64,000 bases of DNA from Shimia sp. SK013 (GCF_001292625.1 NZ_LAJH01000012.1:372001-436000), one strand, 5' to 3'; positions 17,811 through 28,254 are shown, numbered from the stretch's first letter. The notes: generated by a model from the sequence alone, not told the origin. Numbers and translations are program-made.

Positions 17811-18314
17811 TCAGGCGACGGCTTCTTCTTCAGCCGAAAGGGTCGCGTAATAGCGGCGTACCGCTGCTCGGCGACGAAGAATGACGAAGGCGACCATCCC
17901 CAGCAAAGCGAAGACGCCGCCGATAAGGGCCAATAAGCTGTATCCACGTGCGCGGTCGATCATTTGCGCTTCGTTCATGTCGGGCGTTACGGGCACCTCG
18001 GCTGCGATATCGCCTTCGTTTTGAGCCTGCAAAAGCTGAAGACCGGTGAGTGTAAAGTAGTCGTCGGAAAGACACTCATTTGGGGCAAGCACATAGCCTT
18101 TGGAGGTCACCCAAACTCCCTGTCCCAAGAGGCTGCGACCTTGGGCCAGATGACACAGATCCAAGGCGGCACCGTTCATGTCGGTCAGGCCGGTTTTATC
18201 CACAAATGTCAGGGATTTGGAGGTCCCAAAAGTAGGGGTGTTCTGAGCCAGGGCCTGTGTTGGACCGGTGACGGCAAAGAAAATTGTCAACAAAAACAGT
18301 CCGAACGCGCGCAT
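17811..18314 (-). CDS. Hypothetical envelope protein with signal peptide and C-terminal helix
   Basis: A 167-residue protein with an N-terminal signal peptide (cleavage probably after ALAQ), a soluble part with cysteines in LDLCHLAQG and APNECLSDD, and one transmembrane helix at about residues 125-147 followed by a basic cytoplasmic tail RRRAAVRRYY. I know no family for it. An excellent GGAGG precedes the ATG at 18314. It follows lpd and its terminator in the same direction. Confidence 0.7.
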   Translation of the reverse strand: MRAFGLFLLTIFFAVTGPTQALAQNTPTFGTSKSLTFVDKTGLTDMNGAALDLCHLAQGRSLLGQGVWVTSKGYVLAPNECLSDDYFTLTGLQLLQAQNEGDIAAEVPVTPDMNEAQMIDRARGYSLLALIGGVFALLGMVAFVILRRRAAVRRYYATLSAEEEAVA

Positions 18315-18430
18315 AGATGCCTCCAATTGATGAATGTGTCCTGCGACCGGAAGCCGGAGAACTGGGACCAAGCATTTGCGACAAACTGGCAGGGCTCTGT
18401 GTGTTGGCTGAGGCGGGATCGTGAAAAAAG

Positions 18431-18457
18431 AAAGGCGGGCCAAAATGACCCGCCTTT
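18431..18457 (-). terminator. Rho-independent terminator of the suc–lpd operon
   Basis: AAAGGCGGG (18431-18439) pairs with CCCGCCTTT (18449-18457). On the minus strand it lies about 20 bases after the lpd stop and is followed by CTTTTTT. Confidence 0.88.
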
Positions 18458-18477
18458 TCAAGAATATACCGACTGGG

Positions 18478-19875
18478 TCAGCTGTGGATTGCGCCGTCAC
18501 CACAGGCCAGTGCCGCTTCGCGTACGGCCTCGGAGAACGTTGGGTGGGCGTGGCAGGTCAGGGCAATGTCCTGCGCCGATGCGCCAAATTCCATGCCGAC
18601 GCAGATCTCGTGGATCAGATCACCAGCGCCGGGGCCAATGATCGCGGCGCCAAGAATACGGTCAGTTTCTTTGTCCACGATCAGTTTCACAAAGCCTTCG
18701 CCCTGGTGCACAGCTTTGGCGCGGCCGTTGCCCATGAACATGAACTTGCCGACTTTGATCTTGCGACCTTCGGCTTTCAGGGTTGCTTCGGTGGCGCCGA
18801 CAGTGGCCACCTCAGGCGTGGTGTAGACCACTCCGGGGATCACGCCGTAGTTCACGTGGCCATGTTTGCCTGCGAGAACTTCGGCCACTGCCATGCCTTC
18901 GTCTTCGGCTTTGTGGGCCAACATCGGCCCTTCAATCACGTCGCCGATGGCGTAGATGCCGGGCACGTTCGTGGCCCATTTGGCGTCCGTGGCGATCTGG
19001 CCGCGCTCGGTCAGTTTCACACCCAATGCGTCAAGGCCAAGGCCCTCGGCATACGGTTTGCGGCCTGTGGCAACCAGCACAACGTCTGCGTCCAGAACCT
19101 CTTCGGTGTCCGGCGCTTTCTTGGTGGCGTATTTGACTTTGGCCTTGGTTTTGGTGGTTTCAACACCAGACACTGCCGCGCCCATAACGAACTTAAGGCC
19201 TTGTTTTTCAAGGATACGCTTGAAGGTGCGCTGCACGTCAGCGTCCATACCCGGCGTGATGGCATCCATGTATTCCACGACCGTTACGTCAGTGCCAAGA
19301 CGCGCGTAGACCGAGCCAAGCTCGAGGCCGATTACGCCCGCGCCGATCACGGCCATCTTCTTGGGCACTTTGGGCAGTTCCAGCGCGCCGGTGCTGTCCA
19401 CGACGATGCCTTTGTCGTTGTCGACCTCAACGCCGGGCAGAGATGACGGCACGGAGCCCGAGGCAATCACGATGTTCTTGGTTGCGTGGACGTCATCGCC
19501 CACTTTGACCTGACCGGCGGCAGGGATAGACGCCCAGCCTTTGAGCACGGTGATCTTGTTCTTTTTCATCAGGAAATCGACGCCGGATGTGTTCTGGCTG
19601 ACCACGTCCTGCTTGTAGGATTTCATCTGGTTCCAGTCGACCGACTGGGTTTTGCCCTTCAGGCCCATAGACGCAAAGTTGTGCTCCGCTTCGTGCAGCA
19701 TGTGGGTCGCGTGCAAGAGCGCCTTGGACGGGATACAGCCGATGTTGAGGCAGGTGCCGCCGAGCGTGTCGCGGCCTTCGACGATGGCCGTCTTGAGGCC
19801 CAGTTGGGCGCAGCGGATTGCGGATACATAGCCGCCGGGGCCAGCGCCGATAATGATGACGTCATATTGGGACAT
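18478..19875 (-). CDS. lpd: Dihydrolipoyl dehydrogenase (E3)
   Basis: Flavoprotein that reoxidises the lipoyl groups of the 2-oxoglutarate dehydrogenase complex. It has 465 residues; the FAD-binding GAGPGG is at 10-15, the redox disulfide C42/C47 in [16 protein letters not shown], a NAD-binding [11 protein letters not shown], and the C-terminal active-site histidine in [14 protein letters not shown]. It is the last gene of the suc cluster; the 209-base gap before it holds strong secondary structure, so it may also be transcribed or stabilised separately. Confidence 0.97.
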   Translation of the reverse strand: MSQYDVIIIGAGPGGYVSAIRCAQLGLKTAIVEGRDTLGGTCLNIGCIPSKALLHATHMLHEAEHNFASMGLKGKTQSVDWNQMKSYKQDVVSQNTSGVDFLMKKNKITVLKGWASIPAAGQVKVGDDVHATKNIVIASGSVPSSLPGVEVDNDKGIVVDSTGALELPKVPKKMAVIGAGVIGLELGSVYARLGTDVTVVEYMDAITPGMDADVQRTFKRILEKQGLKFVMGAAVSGVETTKTKAKVKYATKKAPDTEEVLDADVVLVATGRKPYAEGLGLDALGVKLTERGQIATDAKWATNVPGIYAIGDVIEGPMLAHKAEDEGMAVAEVLAGKHGHVNYGVIPGVVYTTPEVATVGATEATLKAEGRKIKVGKFMFMGNGRAKAVHQGEGFVKLIVDKETDRILGAAIIGPGAGDLIHEICVGMEFGASAQDIALTCHAHPTFSEAVREAALACGDGAIHS

Positions 19876-19986
19876 GGGTCATTTCCTTTGATTGAAGACG
19901 CGAAATCTGGGGTCTGCATTGCGTCGGTATTACGTCGGTTTTGCGGTGGTGTCGAATTCTTGCGGTTTCGTGGCTGAGTGTGACCC

Positions 19987-20034
19987 GCGCGGCTGTGCCG
20001 CGCAGCGCCCAACCGCCCCCAACGGGCGGGCGCT
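19987..20034. other. Highly structured GC-rich intergenic element
   Basis: Two adjacent hairpins: GCGCGGC-TGT-GCCGCGC (19987-20003) and AGCGCCC with GGGCGCT (20004-20010 and 20028-20034). They lie between the membrane-protein gene at 20085 and lpd. This may act as an RNA-stability or partial termination element, or belong to an intergenic repeat family; no second full copy is seen in the window. Confidence 0.5.
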
Positions 20035-20084
20035 TCTCGCCCACCCTGCGGTCGGGCGCCGTCGGAGATTTGAACGGAAATGGT

Positions 20085-20486
20085 TCATTCTTCCTGCACC
20101 GCAAATTGCGCCGCGAGACCGCGATGGATGTGCAGGTGAATTGCCAAAAACAGGAATGACAGAAGGTTGAGCCCGATAAGGAAAGACCCAATGTTGGCAA
20201 GTTGTCCTCGCTCAAGAACGAGAATGAGGACCGTATACAGCGGTCCAGCGACCGCGACGGCGAAGAAAGCAAACGAGATTTTGAGCGTAGAGGTAGCGCC
20301 ATTTGCCGTCCTAATTAAGAAGAGCAGAGTGATTGCTATCAGCGGCAAAAGAGGCAAGGCCGTGAATATGAGGTTTTGCGCCAGCCACCCTTCAGCCGAG
20401 GACAGGGCGGTCCAGATCAAACAAGACACTTGAGCGGCCAGAAGTATAGCCGCCCAAGATATCGCCTTGATTTGGACCTGAGTCAA
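20085..20486 (-). CDS. Hypothetical four-helix membrane protein between sucB and lpd
   Basis: A 133-residue hydrophobic protein with about four transmembrane segments (near residues 8-28, 36-58, 66-90 and 97-122). No family recognised. It begins with TTG 15 bases after the sucB stop, preceded by GAGTGG, so it is probably translated from the suc mRNA. No catalytic motif. Its setting inside a TCA operon is its most telling property. Confidence 0.65.
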   Translation of the reverse strand: MTQVQIKAISWAAILLAAQVSCLIWTALSSAEGWLAQNLIFTALPLLPLIAITLLFLIRTANGATSTLKISFAFFAVAVAGPLYTVLILVLERGQLANIGSFLIGLNLLSFLFLAIHLHIHRGLAAQFAVQEE

Positions 20487-20501
20487 AACGCCACTCTCAG
20501 A

Positions 20502-21989
20502 TCACAGATCCATCAACAAACGACGCGGATCTTCCAGCGCTTCTTTCACGCGCACGAGGAAGGTCACGGCGCCTTTGCCGTCGACAATGCGGTGGTCATA
20601 GCTGAGCGCCAGATACATCATCGGGCGGATCACAACTTCGCCGTTGATCGCCATTGGACGGTCCTGAATTTTGTGCATGCCAAGGATGCCGGATTGTGGC
20701 GGGTTCAGGATCGGCGAGGACATCAGCGAGCCATAGACACCGCCGTTAGACAGCGTGAACGTGCCGCCCTGCATTTCGGCCATCGAGAGTTTGCCGTCGC
20801 GGGCGCGGCGGCCTTTCTCGGAGATCGCTTTTTCGATCTCGGCAAATGACATGCTGTCGGCATCGCGGATCACTGGCACCACAAGACCGGTGGGCGTGCC
20901 AGCAGCAACACCCATGTGTACGAAGTTTTTGTAGACGATGTCTGTGCCGTCGATTTCGGCGTTGACCTCGGGCACTTCTTTCAGCGCATGCACGCAGGCC
21001 TTGGTGAAGAAGGACATAAAGCCCAGACGCACGCCGTGTTTCTTTTCAAACTCGCCTTTGTATTGGTTGCGCAGCGCCATGACCTCGCCCATGTCGACCT
21101 CGTTGTAGGTGGTCAGCATGGCGGCGGTGTTCTGGCTTTCTTTCAGACGCTTGGCGATGGTCTGACGCAGACGGGTCATTTTCACCCGCTCTTCGCGGGA
21201 CGCATCGTCGGCAGAAACCGGTGCGCGGGGAGCCACAGCGGCGGCAGGTGCCGGGGCTGCGGCTGGGGCCAGTGCGGCTTTCATCACGTCTTCTTTCATG
21301 ATGCGGCCATCGCGGCCTGTGCCGGTGATAGCAGCTGCATCGATGCCTTTCTCCGCCATCATCTTGTTGGCAGAAGGTGCGTTCTCGACATCTGCGGACG
21401 CCGCAAGTGCCACAGCGGCCGCAGGTGCAGCAGCCGGGGCGGCGCTTGCGGTGGCGCCGCCGATCACGGCGAGTTTGGCAGAGGCGTCCACCGTGGTGCC
21501 TTCGGGCGCGACGATCTCGGACAACACGCCAGCCGCAGGAGCGGGCACTTCGACGGAGACTTTGTCGGTTTCCAGCTCACAGAGCATTTCGTCTTGTGCG
21601 ACGGTATCACCGACGGCTTTGAACCAAGTCGAAACGGTGGCTTCGGTCACGGATTCACCAAGAGTTGGCACCATAACGTCAACAGCGTCGCCGCCGGAGG
21701 CTGCGGGGGCTGCGGCGGGGGCTTTTGCGGCGGCTGGAGCTGGTGCGGCGCCTTCGCCTGCGTTGATCACAGCCAGCAAGGCATCGACGCCCACCGTGTC
21801 GCCTTCGGCGGCAACGATCTCGCCCAAAACGCCAGCGGTGGAAGCGGGGACTTCAACGGTCACTTTGTCGGTTTCCAGCTCGCAGAGCATTTCGTCGACA
21901 GCAACCGCATCTCCGGGTTTTTTGAACCATGTGGCGACGGTGGCTTCGGTGACGCTTTCGCCAAGGGTGGGGACTCGTACTTCGGTCAT
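20502..21989 (-). CDS. sucB: Dihydrolipoyllysine succinyltransferase (E2o) with two lipoyl domains
   Basis: Core of the 2-oxoglutarate dehydrogenase complex. Of 495 residues, two tandem lipoyl domains occupy about 1-77 and 102-178, each with the lipoylated lysine in ELETDKV (K42 and K143). They are joined by Ala/Pro linkers; a peripheral-subunit-binding domain follows ([14 protein letters not shown], about 205-240), then the catalytic domain with H466 and D470 in [10 protein letters not shown]2o usually carries one lipoyl domain; two is the less common form. It starts three bases after the sucA stop. Confidence 0.96.
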   Translation of the reverse strand: MTEVRVPTLGESVTEATVATWFKKPGDAVAVDEMLCELETDKVTVEVPASTAGVLGEIVAAEGDTVGVDALLAVINAGEGAAPAPAAAKAPAAAPAASGGDAVDVMVPTLGESVTEATVSTWFKAVGDTVAQDEMLCELETDKVSVEVPAPAAGVLSEIVAPEGTTVDASAKLAVIGGATASAAPAAAPAAAVALAASADVENAPSANKMMAEKGIDAAAITGTGRDGRIMKEDVMKAALAPAAAPAPAAAVAPRAPVSADDASREERVKMTRLRQTIAKRLKESQNTAAMLTTYNEVDMGEVMALRNQYKGEFEKKHGVRLGFMSFFTKACVHALKEVPEVNAEIDGTDIVYKNFVHMGVAAGTPTGLVVPVIRDADSMSFAEIEKAISEKGRRARDGKLSMAEMQGGTFTLSNGGVYGSLMSSPILNPPQSGILGMHKIQDRPMAINGEVVIRPMMYLALSYDHRIVDGKGAVTFLVRVKEALEDPRRLLMDL

Positions 21990-21992
21990 GGA

Positions 21993-24953
21993 TCAGTTTC
22001 CTTCCATGGAGAGCGCGGCATTCACCAGCGCTGCTTGTTGGGCTTTGTGTTGGCTTGCGAGACCGGTTGCAGGCGACGCCGAAGCGACGCGGCCAGCATA
22101 GACCGGACGGGTGTGTTTGGCTTTGATGCGCGTGAGGGCCCATTCGATGTTGGGTTCGATAAATGACCAGGCACCCTGGTTCTTGGGCTCTTCCTGACAC
22201 CAGACCATCTCGGCGTTTTTGAAGCGTTCCAGTTCCTTGATCAGCGAGTGCGCCGGGAACGGGTAATATTGCTCAATCCGCATCAGGTAGACATCGTCGG
22301 TGCCGCGTGCGTCCCGTTCTTCGAGCAGGTCGTAGTAGACTTTGCCCGAACACATCACGACCCGTTTGATGTCTTTGTCTTTTTTCAACTTGGTGTCGGA
22401 GTGGCCTTTCTGGGCGTCATCCCACAGCACGCGGTGGAAAGACGATCCATCAACGAAGTCCTCGGCCTCCGAGATCGCCAATTTGTGGCGCAGAAGAGAC
22501 TTTGGTGTCATCAGGACCAGCGGCTTGCGGAAGGTGCGGTGCAGCTGGCGGCGCAGGATGTGGAAGTAGTTGGCGGGTGTGGTGCAATTCGCCACGATCC
22601 AGTTGTCGCCGCCACACATCTGCAAGAAGCGTTCCAGACGCGCCGAGGAGTGTTCGGGGCCTTGGCCTTCGTAGCCGTGCGGCAGCAGAACCGTCAGGCC
22701 CGACATGCGCAGCCATTTGCTTTCACCCGAGCTGATGAACTGATCGAACATGATCTGTGCACCGTTGGCAAAGTCACCAAACTGCGCTTCCCACAATGTC
22801 AGCGCGTTGGGTTCGGCCAGCGAGAAGCCGTATTCAAACCCAAGCACGGCGTATTCTGACAGCGCGCTGTCGATGACTTCGTATTGGCTTTGGCCAGGAC
22901 GGATGTTGTTGAGCGGGTAGTAACGCTCTTCGGTGTCTTGGTTGATGATGCCGGAGTGACGCTGAGAGAAGGTTCCGCGTGTGGCGTCCTGCCCTGACAG
23001 GCGTACTGGATAGCCCTCGGCCAGCAGAGAGCCAAAGGCCATGGCCTCGGCGGTTGCCCAGTCAAATCCGGTGCCGGTTTCAAACATCTTGCCACGGGTG
23101 CCCAGCAGGCGGCCGATGGTTTTGTGAACCGGGAAGCCTTCGGGAACAGTTGACAGCGCTGTGCCGATTTCGGCCAGCGTTTCGGGTTTGATCGAAGTCT
23201 GGCCGCGATCGTAGTCGTCTTTCTGTTTGTCCAGATGCGACCACCGCCCGTCCAGCCAATCGGCCTTGTTGGGTTTGAAATCTTTGCCGACTTCGAACTC
23301 TTCGTTCAGGTGCGCTTGGAACGACGCCTTCATGTCCTCGATTTCGCCTTCGGGGATCAGGCCGTCTTTGACCAGGCGTTCAGTATAAAGTGTCAGCGTG
23401 GTCTTATGCTTTTTGATGTTCTTGTACATCACCGGGTTGGTGAACATGGGCTCGTCGCCCTCGTTGTGACCAAAACGGCGGTAGCAGAACATGTCGATGA
23501 CCACGTCTTTGCCGAACTTCTGGCGGAACTCGGTGGCGACTTTGGCGGCGTGTACCACGGCCTCGGGGTCGTCACCGTTGACATGGAAAATCGGCGCCTC
23601 GACCACCAGCGCGTTGTCGGTTGGATAGGGCGAGGAGCGCGAGAAATGCGGCGCAGTTGTAAAGCCGATCTGGTTGTTCACCACGATGTGCATGGTGCCG
23701 CCGGTTTTGTGGCCACGCAGGCCTGAGAGCGCGAAGCATTCTGCCACAACGCCCTGACCGGCAAAGGCCGCATCGCCGTGCAGCAGGATCGGCATGACCG
23801 AGGTGCGGCTGTCGTCGTTGCGCTGATCTTGCTTGGCGCGCACTTTGCCGAGCACCACAGGGTTCACCGCCTCAAGGTGCGAGGGGTTCGCGGTCAGCGA
23901 CAGGTGCACGGTGTTGCCGTCAAATTCGCGGTCCGAGCTGGCGCCGAGGTGGTATTTCACGTCGCCCGAGCCGTCGACATCTTCGGGTTTGAAGCTGCCG
24001 CCCTGAAACTCGTTGAAGATCGCACGGTAGGGTTTGGCCATCACGTTGGCGAGCACCGACAGGCGGCCACGGTGGGGCATGCCGATGACGATTTCGCCAA
24101 CACCGAGGCTGCCGCCGCGTTTTATCACCTGCTCCATCGCCGGAATGAGGCTTTCGCCGCCGTCCAGACCAAAGCGTTTGGTGCCCATGTATTTCACATG
24201 AAGGAATTTCTCGAACCCTTCGGCTTCGACCAGCTTGTTGAGGATCGCCTTGCGGCCCTCGCGGGTGAAGCGGATTTCCTTGTCGTAGCCTTCGATGCGT
24301 TCTTTCAGCCAGCCCGCTTCTTCGGGGTTGGAGATGTGCATGTATTGCAGCGCGAAGGTGCCGCAATAGGTGCGCTTCACGATGTCCATGATCTGGCGCA
24401 TCGTGGCGATGTCCAGTCCGAGAACCTTGTCGATAAAGATCGGGCGATCCATGTCGGCATCGGTGAAGCCGTAAGATTTCGGGTCCAGCTCTGGATGCGG
24501 GGTCTGATCGCGCATGCCTAGCGGATCAAGGTCGGCAACCAAATGACCGCGAATACGGTAGGCGCGGATGATCATCAGCGCGCGGATGCTGTCGAGCACC
24601 GCGCGTTTGATCGCCTCGTCAGAGACCTCGACGCCTTTCTCGGCGGCTTTCTCTTTGATCTTTTTGCCAGCGGCCTTGGCTTCGACAGGTTCCACCCATT
24701 CACCGGTCAGCGACTGGGTTAGATCGTCCGTAGGCTGTGGCGGCCAGTCGGCGCGCGCCCAGCTGGGGCCAGCGGCCTCGGCTTTGACGTCGAGTTCCGC
24801 ATCGCCAAGCTGGCGGAAGAACTCTTGCCAAGCCGCGTCGACCGCATTGGGGTCGGCAGCATAGCGGGCATACATCTGTTCGAGGTATTCCGCATTGTGC
24901 CCCTGCATGAAGGAGGAGGCGTGGAAGATGTCGTTTGGCGACTGGTCGGTCAT
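21993..24953 (-). CDS. sucA: 2-oxoglutarate dehydrogenase E1 component
   Basis: Thiamine-diphosphate enzyme that decarboxylates 2-oxoglutarate and succinylates the E2 lipoyl groups. Its 986 residues are the full family length. Visible parts include the N-terminal E2-binding start (NAEYLEQMYARYAADPNAV), GMPHRGRLSVLANVMAKP, the thiamine-binding GDAAFAGQGVVAE through VNNQIGFTT, and the C-terminal WCQEEPKNQGAW. The ATG overlaps the stop of the DUF805 gene (ATGA), and sucB follows directly. Confidence 0.98.
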   Translation of the reverse strand: MTDQSPNDIFHASSFMQGHNAEYLEQMYARYAADPNAVDAAWQEFFRQLGDAELDVKAEAAGPSWARADWPPQPTDDLTQSLTGEWVEPVEAKAAGKKIKEKAAEKGVEVSDEAIKRAVLDSIRALMIIRAYRIRGHLVADLDPLGMRDQTPHPELDPKSYGFTDADMDRPIFIDKVLGLDIATMRQIMDIVKRTYCGTFALQYMHISNPEEAGWLKERIEGYDKEIRFTREGRKAILNKLVEAEGFEKFLHVKYMGTKRFGLDGGESLIPAMEQVIKRGGSLGVGEIVIGMPHRGRLSVLANVMAKPYRAIFNEFQGGSFKPEDVDGSGDVKYHLGASSDREFDGNTVHLSLTANPSHLEAVNPVVLGKVRAKQDQRNDDSRTSVMPILLHGDAAFAGQGVVAECFALSGLRGHKTGGTMHIVVNNQIGFTTAPHFSRSSPYPTDNALVVEAPIFHVNGDDPEAVVHAAKVATEFRQKFGKDVVIDMFCYRRFGHNEGDEPMFTNPVMYKNIKKHKTTLTLYTERLVKDGLIPEGEIEDMKASFQAHLNEEFEVGKDFKPNKADWLDGRWSHLDKQKDDYDRGQTSIKPETLAEIGTALSTVPEGFPVHKTIGRLLGTRGKMFETGTGFDWATAEAMAFGSLLAEGYPVRLSGQDATRGTFSQRHSGIINQDTEERYYPLNNIRPGQSQYEVIDSALSEYAVLGFEYGFSLAEPNALTLWEAQFGDFANGAQIMFDQFISSGESKWLRMSGLTVLLPHGYEGQGPEHSSARLERFLQMCGGDNWIVANCTTPANYFHILRRQLHRTFRKPLVLMTPKSLLRHKLAISEAEDFVDGSSFHRVLWDDAQKGHSDTKLKKDKDIKRVVMCSGKVYYDLLEERDARGTDDVYLMRIEQYYPFPAHSLIKELERFKNAEMVWCQEEPKNQGAWSFIEPNIEWALTRIKAKHTRPVYAGRVASASPATGLASQHKAQQAALVNAALSMEGN

Positions 24954-25525
24954 GATGGCACCTCATGTGGGTTGGGACCGTATTTGTTGGGGCCGGGTTG
25001 GGAGGGTCGGGTGAGCCAGTAGATCACGAGACCCACCAAACCGAAGAAAGAGAAGAACACCGTAAGTCCGACAGGCACGGTGGTCGGGACATTGACGCGG
25101 CCTGTTTCCGACATTTGAGTCATGAACTCGGTCAAGCCGGTATGGGCGACGGTCACGGCAAAAATCAGCGCAATCCAAGCCAGCCATGGCAAGAAACCGA
25201 AGTAGCCGGGTTTGCCTATGTCGTGCAGCCGCCGCCATGAGACCGCGAGCCAAGGCAACAGGCAGGCAAGTCCAAAAATGTTGCCGAACAGGCCGCTGTT
25301 GTAATGCGTCGTAGTCTTAAGCGGGTTGCCTGCCGGTTGACCGTCGGGACCAAGCGCGTAAGTTGTCGTGACGATTGGACCATTGATCATTGAGTTAACA
25401 ATAATACAGATCACCATGCCCAATACGATGAACCAGATGAACTGCCAGAAATCACGTTTCGGCGCGCGACCTGAGAAATGCAGCGCGTTTTTGAAACAGT
25501 GCAGAGTGTTTTGAAGCAGCGTCAT
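24950..25525 (-). CDS. DUF805 family membrane protein between sucD and sucA
   Basis: A 191-residue inner-membrane protein with the DUF805 signature: NALHFSGRAPKRDFWQFIWF at the start and WRRLHDIGKPGYFGF in the middle, with four to five transmembrane segments. The function of the family is not known. The start at 25525 follows GGAGGAAAACCTGTA; its stop overlaps the sucA start, so translation is probably coupled to that of the dehydrogenase. Confidence 0.88.
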   Translation of the reverse strand: MTLLQNTLHCFKNALHFSGRAPKRDFWQFIWFIVLGMVICIIVNSMINGPIVTTTYALGPDGQPAGNPLKTTTHYNSGLFGNIFGLACLLPWLAVSWRRLHDIGKPGYFGFLPWLAWIALIFAVTVAHTGLTEFMTQMSETGRVNVPTTVPVGLTVFFSFFGLVGLVIYWLTRPSQPGPNKYGPNPHEVPS

Positions 25526-25555
25526 TACAGGTTTTCCTCCCGGCACCAGCAGATG

Positions 25556-25582
25556 GCGCCTGACCCTTTGCAGGTCAGGCGC
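25556..25582 (-). other. Perfect intercistronic hairpin in the suc operon
   Basis: GCGCCTGACC (25556-25565) pairs perfectly with GGTCAGGCGC (25573-25582) across a seven-base loop, between sucD and the DUF805 gene. There is no T-run. It is likely an mRNA-processing or stability element that sets different levels for sucCD and sucAB. Confidence 0.6.
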
Positions 25583-25614
25583 TGCCGAATGGTGATATGC
25601 CGGACGGCAGGCAT

Positions 25615-26496
25615 TTAGCCGATCGCTTTGAGCACAGCTTCGCCAAGACCGGCGGGGCTGTCGGCAACCACGATGCCAGCTTCTTTCATCGCGGCGATCT
25701 TGTCATCTGCGCCACCTTTGCCACCGGCAACAATTGCGCCAGCGTGGCCCATGCGACGGCCGGGAGGGGCCGTGCGACCAGCGATAAAGCCAGCAGTTGG
25801 TTTCCAACGGCCTTTCTTGCGCTCGTTGGCGAGGAAGTCAGCCGCTTCTTCTTCTGCGGAGCCACCGATTTCACCGATCATGATGATCGACTGGGTTTCT
25901 TCGTCGTCAAGGAACATGTCGAGGATGTCGATGTGTTCGGTGCCTTTGATGGGGTCACCGCCGATGCCCACAGCTGTGGATTGGCCCAGACCGATGTCGG
26001 CTGTCTGTTTGACGGCCTCATATGTCAGGGTGCCGGAGCGGGACACAACACCAACCGAGCCACGTTTGTGGATGTGGCCGGGCATGATGCCGATTTTGCA
26101 CGCATCCGGCGTGATCACGCCGGGGCAGTTGGGGCCGATCAGGCGGCTTGCGCTGCCTTGCAGGGCACGCTCAACCTTCATCATGTCCAGCACAGGAATG
26201 CCTTCGGTGATGCAGATGATCAGTTCCATTTCAGCGTCAATCGCTTCGAGGATCGAGTCTGCCGCGAAGGGGGGCGGCACATAGATCACAGAGGCGTTGG
26301 CTTCGGTTGTCGCCTTGGCTTCGTGCACCGAGTTGAAGACGGGCAGGCCAAGGTGGTCGATGCCGCCTTTGCCGGGTGTGACGCCGCCAACCATTTTGGT
26401 GCCATATGCGATGGCTTGTTCAGAGTGGAAGGTGCCCTGAGAGCCGGTGAAGCCCTGACAGATGACCTTGGTGTTTTCGTCTACGAGGATAGCCAT
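25615..26496 (-). CDS. sucD: Succinate–CoA ligase, alpha subunit
   Basis: Substrate-level phosphorylation step of the TCA cycle. 293 residues: CoA-binding N-terminus ([29 protein letters not shown]), NCPGVI, and the phosphohistidine loop in [15 protein letters not shown]. The ribosome-binding site AGGAG precedes the ATG. It is separated from sucC by a small membrane-protein gene, which is unusual since the two subunits are normally adjacent. Confidence 0.98.
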   Translation of the reverse strand: MAILVDENTKVICQGFTGSQGTFHSEQAIAYGTKMVGGVTPGKGGIDHLGLPVFNSVHEAKATTEANASVIYVPPPFAADSILEAIDAEMELIICITEGIPVLDMMKVERALQGSASRLIGPNCPGVITPDACKIGIMPGHIHKRGSVGVVSRSGTLTYEAVKQTADIGLGQSTAVGIGGDPIKGTEHIDILDMFLDDEETQSIIMIGEIGGSAEEEAADFLANERKKGRWKPTAGFIAGRTAPPGRRMGHAGAIVAGGKGGADDKIAAMKEAGIVVADSPAGLGEAVLKAIG

Positions 26497-26533
26497 TTGG
26501 CGTTCTCCTGATTTGTTTTGCGCAGATTGGCGC

Positions 26534-26926
26534 TCATGATACTTCAGAGGCGATTACCGCCCCGCCAAGTTTTTTTCCTTCGGCGCGACCGCGATGCGAA
26601 TGATGTAGTCGGATAACTTCAAACCGGTTTGAGGTGTTTTCTTGCACGTAAACAGAGTCAATTTTCGCGCGTCGAAAAGACTTTTCTATTTCAGTTACTG
26701 CATCTTCCCATCTGTTAAACAGGCCGAGGTCTCGGTAAAGATTGCCGGATTGCCTGAAGAGAGTCGCGGAAACTGGTCCTGTTTTTAAACCACACACGTC
26801 TCGCATCTGGTGAGCGAAAATCGTGTCCATTTGCGAGGGGTCATTTAGTTTTTGTTCTTTCATAAGAATAACAGCCACAGCGACCACCGCAAAAATAACA
26901 ACCGCGATTAACTCTCCAGGTCCCAT
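26534..26926 (-). CDS. Small membrane-anchored protein between sucC and sucD
   Basis: A 130-residue protein: one N-terminal transmembrane helix (about residues 5-22, signal-anchor type), then a soluble domain of about 105 residues rich in charged residues, with [10 protein letters not shown] and a C-terminal [15 protein letters not shown]. No family recognised. Its ATG lies four bases after the sucC stop, so it is almost certainly part of the operon and translated with sucC. It might be a recent insertion or an accessory factor; the sequence does not say. Confidence 0.7.
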   Translation of the reverse strand: MGPGELIAVVIFAVVAVAVILMKEQKLNDPSQMDTIFAHQMRDVCGLKTGPVSATLFRQSGNLYRDLGLFNRWEDAVTEIEKSFRRAKIDSVYVQENTSNRFEVIRLHHSHRGRAEGKKLGGAVIASEVS

Positions 26927-26930
26927 AGCC

Positions 26931-28127
26931 TTAGCCCTTAACCGCTTTCACGATTTTTTCAGCACCGTCAGACAGGTTGTCCGCCGCGATTACGTCAAGG
27001 CCGGAGTTGTTGATGATGGCTTTGCCTTCTTCAACGTTCGTGCCTTCTAGACGTACAACCAGCGGCACCTGCAGGCCGACTTCTTTCACAGCAGCGACAA
27101 CGCCCTCTGCGATCACGTCACAGCGCATGATGCCGCCGAAGATGTTCACGAGGATGCCTTTGACGTTTGGATCAGAGGTGATGATCTTGAACGCCTCGGT
27201 GACTTTCTCTTTGGTGGCGCCGCCGCCGACATCGAGGAAGTTGGCAGGTTCAGCACCGTAGAGTTTGATGATGTCCATGGTGGCCATTGCGAGGCCAGCA
27301 CCGTTCACCATGCAGCCGATTTCACCGTCCAGAGCGATGTAGTTGAGGTCATACTTGGAGGCCTCAAGCTCTTTGGAGTCTTCTTCGGTTTCGTCACGCA
27401 ACTCAGCCACGGCGGGCTGGCGGTACATGGCGTTGCCGTCAAACGCGACTTTGGCGTCGAGCACTTTCAGATCGCCGGAGCCTTCCAGAACGATCAACGG
27501 GTTGATCTCCAGCATCTCCATGTCACGCTCGATGAACGCTTGGTAGAGCTGACCCATCAGTTTCACACATTGTTTGACCTGCGCGCCTTTGAGGCCGAGG
27601 GAGAATGCAATGCGGCGACCGTGGTAGGCTTGGTAGCCTGTGGCCGGATCGACGGAAAAGGACAGGATTTTCTCAGGCGTGGCTTCGGCCACTTCTTCGA
27701 TGTCCATGCCGCCTTCGGTGGAGCAGACAAACGAAACGCGCGATGTGGCGCGGTCTACCAGCAGAGCGAGGTAGAGTTCGTTTTCAATGTCTGAGCCATC
27801 TTCGATGTAGATGCGGTTGACCTGTTTGCCAGGCGCGCCGGTCTGGTGGGTCACAAGCGTGCGGCCCAGCATCTTTTTGGCTTCTTCAGCGGCTTCTTCA
27901 ACCGAGAAGGCAAGGCGGACACCGCCCTTTTCGCCTGCGTCGGCTTCTTTGAAGGAGCCTTTGCCGCGGCCACCAGCGTGGATTTGAGCCTTAACAACCC
28001 AAAGTGGGCCGTCAAGTTCACCAGCTGCGGATTTGGCGTCTTCTGCTTTGAGAACTACGCGACCTTCGGACACCGGGGCGCCGTAGGAGCGAAGCAGGGC
28101 TTTCGCCTGATATTCGTGGATGTTCAT
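26931..28127 (-). CDS. sucC: Succinate–CoA ligase, beta subunit
   Basis: ATP-grasp subunit of succinyl-CoA synthetase, 398 residues. The start at 28127 gives the family N-terminus [19 protein letters not shown]; an open extension to 28232 is not coding in character. Also visible are [39 protein letters not shown] and the CoA-ligase core [15 protein letters not shown]. It is the first gene of the suc operon, with paired palindromes 97-127 bases upstream. Confidence 0.98.
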   Translation of the reverse strand: MNIHEYQAKALLRSYGAPVSEGRVVLKAEDAKSAAGELDGPLWVVKAQIHAGGRGKGSFKEADAGEKGGVRLAFSVEEAAEEAKKMLGRTLVTHQTGAPGKQVNRIYIEDGSDIENELYLALLVDRATSRVSFVCSTEGGMDIEEVAEATPEKILSFSVDPATGYQAYHGRRIAFSLGLKGAQVKQCVKLMGQLYQAFIERDMEMLEINPLIVLEGSGDLKVLDAKVAFDGNAMYRQPAVAELRDETEEDSKELEASKYDLNYIALDGEIGCMVNGAGLAMATMDIIKLYGAEPANFLDVGGGATKEKVTEAFKIITSDPNVKGILVNIFGGIMRCDVIAEGVVAAVKEVGLQVPLVVRLEGTNVEEGKAIINNSGLDVIAADNLSDGAEKIVKAVKG

Positions 28128-28223
28128 GGAACTGTCCCATCTTGCTGCGATTAGAGGAGTTTTGGCACAGGTTCCAAAGGATAATATAGCAATTTTTGCG
28201 ATGTTAGCGCATTTTTTTGGATT

Positions 28224-28254
28224 TGTGATCACAGTCTAAAAAAGTGTGATCACA
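28224..28254. promoter_or_regulatory. Tandem TGTGATCACA palindromes upstream of sucC
   Basis: Two perfect ten-base palindromes, TGTGATCACA at 28224-28233 and 28245-28254, with centres 21 bases apart (two helical turns). They are the same type as the pair before sdhC at 35495-35524. They are about 100-120 bases before the sucC ATG, a position suited to an activator or a cooperative dimer pair. Confidence 0.75.

Noticed and set aside
20916-22166. 416-codon plus-strand frame opposite sucB
   Set aside because: Glycine/cysteine/histidine-rich shadow of the Ala-rich linkers and lipoyl domains of sucB; no independent signal.
22248-24521. Several plus-strand frames of 160-250 codons opposite sucA
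   Set aside because: Shadows of sucA with composition typical of antisense to GC-rich genes.
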